A DNA stretch of 64,000 bases, taken from positions 1 to 64,000 of the forward strand of contig JALENK010000014.1 in assembly GCA_022767515.1 (NCBI GenBank), given 5' to 3'. Positions 60,706-64,000 of this stretch are shown here, piece after piece. A program made the translations under genes and the position numbers. The notes under the pieces are model-generated. The model worked only from the letters and a program-made list of their open reading frames with translations. It searched no databases and was not told where the DNA came from. This DNA is from Clostridium sp. (GTDB taxonomy: Bacteria > Bacillota > Clostridia > Clostridiales > Clostridiaceae). Every line of letters starts with the position of its first letter. Positions within the stretch are counted from its first letter, which is position 1.

Positions 60706-61476
60706 CTAACCTAGTATTGCATCTTGTATCCTTTTAAGTCCTACATCAATTCCTACAACTATTTTTCCTGTATTTTTTTCTACTATTGCATTTCCCTCTT
60801 CAATATCATCATCTACCATAATAAATATCTTTCCAGATATATTATTGGTAGCCTGCCATAATTCTGCATTTTTCTTTAATTCTTCTTCATATAAAGGATT
60901 GCATTTAATTACTATATTCTCTTCACCCTTTGATAATTTAATAGCTTCTTCAACTAATTCATTGAGTGAATTTTCCTTTTTAAGCTCTTTATGAAGTACT
61001 TGCTCTGCAATCGTAAATGCCAAATCAATAATTTCCTTTTTCTTACTTTCTAAATAATCGGCATAATATTCATTTGCTCTAAGGATAATATTAGTTGCTT
61101 TTTGTCTTATTTCTTCAGCTTCAGCTTTTGCCTGTGGAAGATAGGTTTCAAGTGCTTCCTTTTTACCATCTTCTTCACCATTTTTAATTCCCTGAGAATA
61201 GCCTGTCTCATAGGCTTCCTTTTCTATTTCCTTAGTTTGCTCTACTGCCTCTAATAAAATCTTTTCTTTTTGTCTTCTGGCATCTTCAATTATACCTTGT
61301 CCTATTTTTTCATAATTATTTAAAAGATATTCTACTTTTTCATAAGTAATATTATCATTTAGTGCTTTATTATTTTCAGTATTAATCTGATAATTTGTTG
61401 ATATAACCTTAGTATTAGTTTGTTCTAATACTCTATTACCTTTTATAAAATTACATGATAATTGCATCTTCTCCAC
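60706..61476 (-). CDS. fliH: FliH
   Basis: 256 aa, EAYETGYSQGIKNGEEDGK; between fliG and fliI. Confidence 0.92.
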   Translation of the reverse strand: MEKMQLSCNFIKGNRVLEQTNTKVISTNYQINTENNKALNDNITYEKVEYLLNNYEKIGQGIIEDARRQKEKILLEAVEQTKEIEKEAYETGYSQGIKNGEEDGKKEALETYLPQAKAEAEEIRQKATNIILRANEYYADYLESKKKEIIDLAFTIAEQVLHKELKKENSLNELVEEAIKLSKGEENIVIKCNPLYEEELKKNAELWQATNNISGKIFIMVDDDIEEGNAIVEKNTGKIVVGIDVGLKRIQDAILG

Positions 61477-62473
61477 CTCTTGAGATAATTATTTCTCCAG
61501 CTTCGTCTAATCTCCTTATAATAGATACAATCTTCTGTTGTGATTTTTCTACATCCATAAGTCTTACTGGACCCATAAATTCCATATCTTCCTTTAATGA
61601 AGCAGCAGCTCTCTTTGATTGGTTTCTGTAAATAACCTCAGCCACTTCTTCAGAGCATCCCTTAAGAGCAAGTGCAAGTTCTTTTGCATCAACCTCTCTA
61701 AGAATTCTTTGAATAGATACGTCATCAAGAGTAATAATATCTTCAAATACGAACATAGAACTCTTAACCTTATCAGCAAGCTCTGCGTCCTCTCTTTCAA
61801 GACTTTCTGTAATATTCTTTTCAGTTGTTCTATCAACTTGGTTAAGTATTCCAACCAATGTTTCAACACCACCAATAGTTGTCATTTCTGTTCTTACAAC
61901 TGAATATAGCTTACTTTCAAGCACACCTTCAATTTCTTTAATTACCATAGGTGATGTATTGTTCATTGTTGCTATTCTATATGCCACCTCACTTTGTTGG
62001 TCTTCTGGAAGCTCTGCAAGTACTTGAGCTGCCTTTTCTGGTTGAAGATAACAAAGTATAAGTGCAATTGTTTGTGGATGCTCATAGCTTATTACATTTA
62101 ATAGCTGTGTTGCATCTGCTTTTCTTGCTATTGCAAAAGGTCTATATTGCTGAGTTGCCTCAGAAACCTTTTCTAGTATTTCAAGAGCCCTTTGATTACC
62201 TAATGCCTTAGATAAAAGAGTTCTAGCATAATCCATTCCACCTTCAAGCAAAAAGTCTTTTGCCTGATTCATTTGAAGAAATTCATCTAAAATTTCCTTT
62301 CTTTGAGTAGCATTAACTGATGTTATATTTGCAATTTCATATGTAATTTTTTGTATTTCAGCTTCTGGCAATTTTTTCAATATCCCTGCTGATGCTTCTG
62401 GCCCTAAAGTAATAAAAAGAATTGCCGCTTTTTGTGTTCCTGTTAATTTAGGACCCTCATTATTTCTAGACAC
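61451..62473 (-). CDS. fliG: FliG motor switch protein
   Basis: GTQKAAILFITLGPEASAGILKKL, EHPQTIALILCYLQPEKAAQVLAELP. Confidence 0.97.
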   Translation of the reverse strand: MSRNNEGPKLTGTQKAAILFITLGPEASAGILKKLPEAEIQKITYEIANITSVNATQRKEILDEFLQMNQAKDFLLEGGMDYARTLLSKALGNQRALEILEKVSEATQQYRPFAIARKADATQLLNVISYEHPQTIALILCYLQPEKAAQVLAELPEDQQSEVAYRIATMNNTSPMVIKEIEGVLESKLYSVVRTEMTTIGGVETLVGILNQVDRTTEKNITESLEREDAELADKVKSSMFVFEDIITLDDVSIQRILREVDAKELALALKGCSEEVAEVIYRNQSKRAAASLKEDMEFMGPVRLMDVEKSQQKIVSIIRRLDEAGEIIISRGGEDAIIM

Positions 62474-62479
62474 TTTTTA

Positions 62480-64000
62480 TCACCTCTCATTTTCAGTTAA
62501 CCAAGACTTAACAATTTCCGCAACTTGTTCTGGTTTTTCCTGAGCATATTTTTTAACTTCTTTTTCAAGATGAGTTTTTTCATCTTCAACCTCAAAATTA
62601 ATTGGTTCATATTGTTCAGGCTCTGTTATATTATCGCCAACAACAACATCCAATAATCTTTCTTCTTCCTCTTCTTCTTCTTTCTTAGTGCTCTTCTTAA
62701 TTATTACAATAATAATTATTAATAAAATTATTCCTCCAAGAGCAATAGCTCCCCACTTAATGTATGTAAACATTTGTTCTTTTTCTAAAGCTGCTTGATA
62801 TTCCTCAAGTTGCTTCTGAGCATTTTCACTTTCTGTAGGGTCAAATGCCATACCTACAAGTGATATAGTATCTTTTCTTTCTTCATCAAATCCAATTGCT
62901 GCCTTAACAGCATCTTCAAATGCCTTTTGAGTTGTTGCATCCAAATTACCATTTACCATAACTGAAGCTGTTAATCTCCTAATCTCACCTGGTGCTTTTA
63001 TAGTTTCAGTTTTCTTTGTACTATGATCATAATTATTAACTTGGCTTTCACTACCTGAACTATTAACAGTATCATTTTCGTCAATAGTATTACTCATATT
63101 GTCATCTACTGGACTTGTAGAAGTTGCTCCCGAATTTGAATTATTGTATTCCTTAGTAGTCTCTTGACTAATTAAAGCTTTATTTGGGTCAATTTCGTAT
63201 TCTGAAATCTTTGTAGAATCAAAGTCAAAATCAACCTCAATCTGAGCCTTTACCTTACCTTTACCAACTACTGGTTCTAAAAGTTCTATTACTTTATTTA
63301 TTAGCTTTTCTTCATATTTTGTTTCAGCATCATGATGTGTTACAACAGTATCAGAATCTGCACCTGTAACATCATCTGAACCTAAATTTTTAGTTAATAA
63401 ATTACCATTTGTATCAATAACTGCTATATTCTCTTTTGGTATATTTTCTGTACTCATAGACACTATAGCAACTATTCCTTCTACTTGCTCCTTTGTTAAG
63501 GATTTACCATATTTAGTTTCAACAACAACTGAAGCACTACCATCTACACTCTCTTTTGCAAATACTGACTTAGTTGCGGGAGTTATTAATACCTTTACGT
63601 TTTGAACAGCATCAATTGTCTTTATACTCTTTTCAATTTCACCTTGAACCATCCTAACCTTCTTGATATTAAACTCATCATCAGTCATTCCAAATGAACT
63701 ACCATCATCCATAAGTTCATAACCCTTACTAGCTGTAGAAAGTTCTAGGGTTAATTGCATTCTTAATTGGTCAATCTGTTCTGCTGGAACAAGTATACTA
63801 TTTCCTTCTATTTTATTATCTACTTTCTGATCATCTAGCATTGCAACTATTGTCTGCAAATCCGAAATATCTAGATTAGAGAATAGAACTTCGTATTTAG
63901 TTGACGTTACACTTACAATTAAAAATATTAGTGCTACAAGCACTGATACTATAGCAACAACTATTGCTATCTTTACTGCCTTTCCAAAAGCCTTGAACTT
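62480..64000 (-). CDS. fliF: FliF MS-ring protein, 5' end beyond window
   Basis: TKYEVLFSNLDISDLQTIVAMLD; frame stays open to the window edge (KFKAFGKAVKIAIVVAIVSVLVAL), so the GTG start in the ORF track is internal. Confidence 0.96.
   Translation of the reverse strand, partial: KFKAFGKAVKIAIVVAIVSVLVALIFLIVSVTSTKYEVLFSNLDISDLQTIVAMLDDQKVDNKIEGNSILVPAEQIDQLRMQLTLELSTASKGYELMDDGSSFGMTDDEFNIKKVRMVQGEIEKSIKTIDAVQNVKVLITPATKSVFAKESVDGSASVVVETKYGKSLTKEQVEGIVAIVSMSTENIPKENIAVIDTNGNLLTKNLGSDDVTGADSDTVVTHHDAETKYEEKLINKVIELLEPVVGKGKVKAQIEVDFDFDSTKISEYEIDPNKALISQETTKEYNNSNSGATSTSPVDDNMSNTIDENDTVNSSGSESQVNNYDHSTKKTETIKAPGEIRRLTASVMVNGNLDATTQKAFEDAVKAAIGFDEERKDTISLVGMAFDPTESENAQKQLEEYQAALEKEQMFTYIKWGAIALGGIILLIIIIVIIKKSTKKEEEEEEERLLDVVVGDNITEPEQYEPINFEVEDEKTHLEKEVKKYAQEKPEQVAEIVKSWLTENER

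Noticed and set aside
61594-61903. ORFs in alternate frames of fliG
   Set aside because: Overlap the conserved FliG frame.

Overview
AT-rich 64 kb window, most likely a Clostridium-type (Firmicutes) chromosome. It is densely coding and mostly on the minus strand. From left to right: a secreted GH13 alpha-amylase; a strong 6S RNA candidate with its own promoter and terminator; an activated-methyl-cycle operon (tagO/mraY-like, luxS, stand-alone MetH reactivation domain, metH lacking that domain, DUF1292); a complete nine-gene V/A-type ATPase operon whose K subunit carries Na+-site residues; and a block of housekeeping and hypothetical genes (B12-binding radical SAM with overlapping partner, M29 aminopeptidase, RNase H-like, AI-2E transporter, argS, trmB, NAGPA-like, birA, MntP-like, PPi-type PFK, class V aminotransferase, DUF4397, an 809-aa internally duplicated protein, Ca2+-type P-ATPase, CBS-type PPase). 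From 39.3 kb to the right edge lies a long flagellar operon (fliF through flgG) with a FliR-FlhB fusion, a 51-bp tandem repeat array in fliK, a hook protein expanded by five diverged ~110-aa repeats, and a GC-rich two-hairpin leader before flgE. No CRISPR, rRNA, tRNA, prophage or transposase was seen. The best candidates for undescribed biology are the 809-aa duplicated protein, the flgE leader RNA, the repeat-bearing FliK and FlgE, and small unassigned genes in or near conserved operons. All functional calls are from reading the sequence, with no database search.
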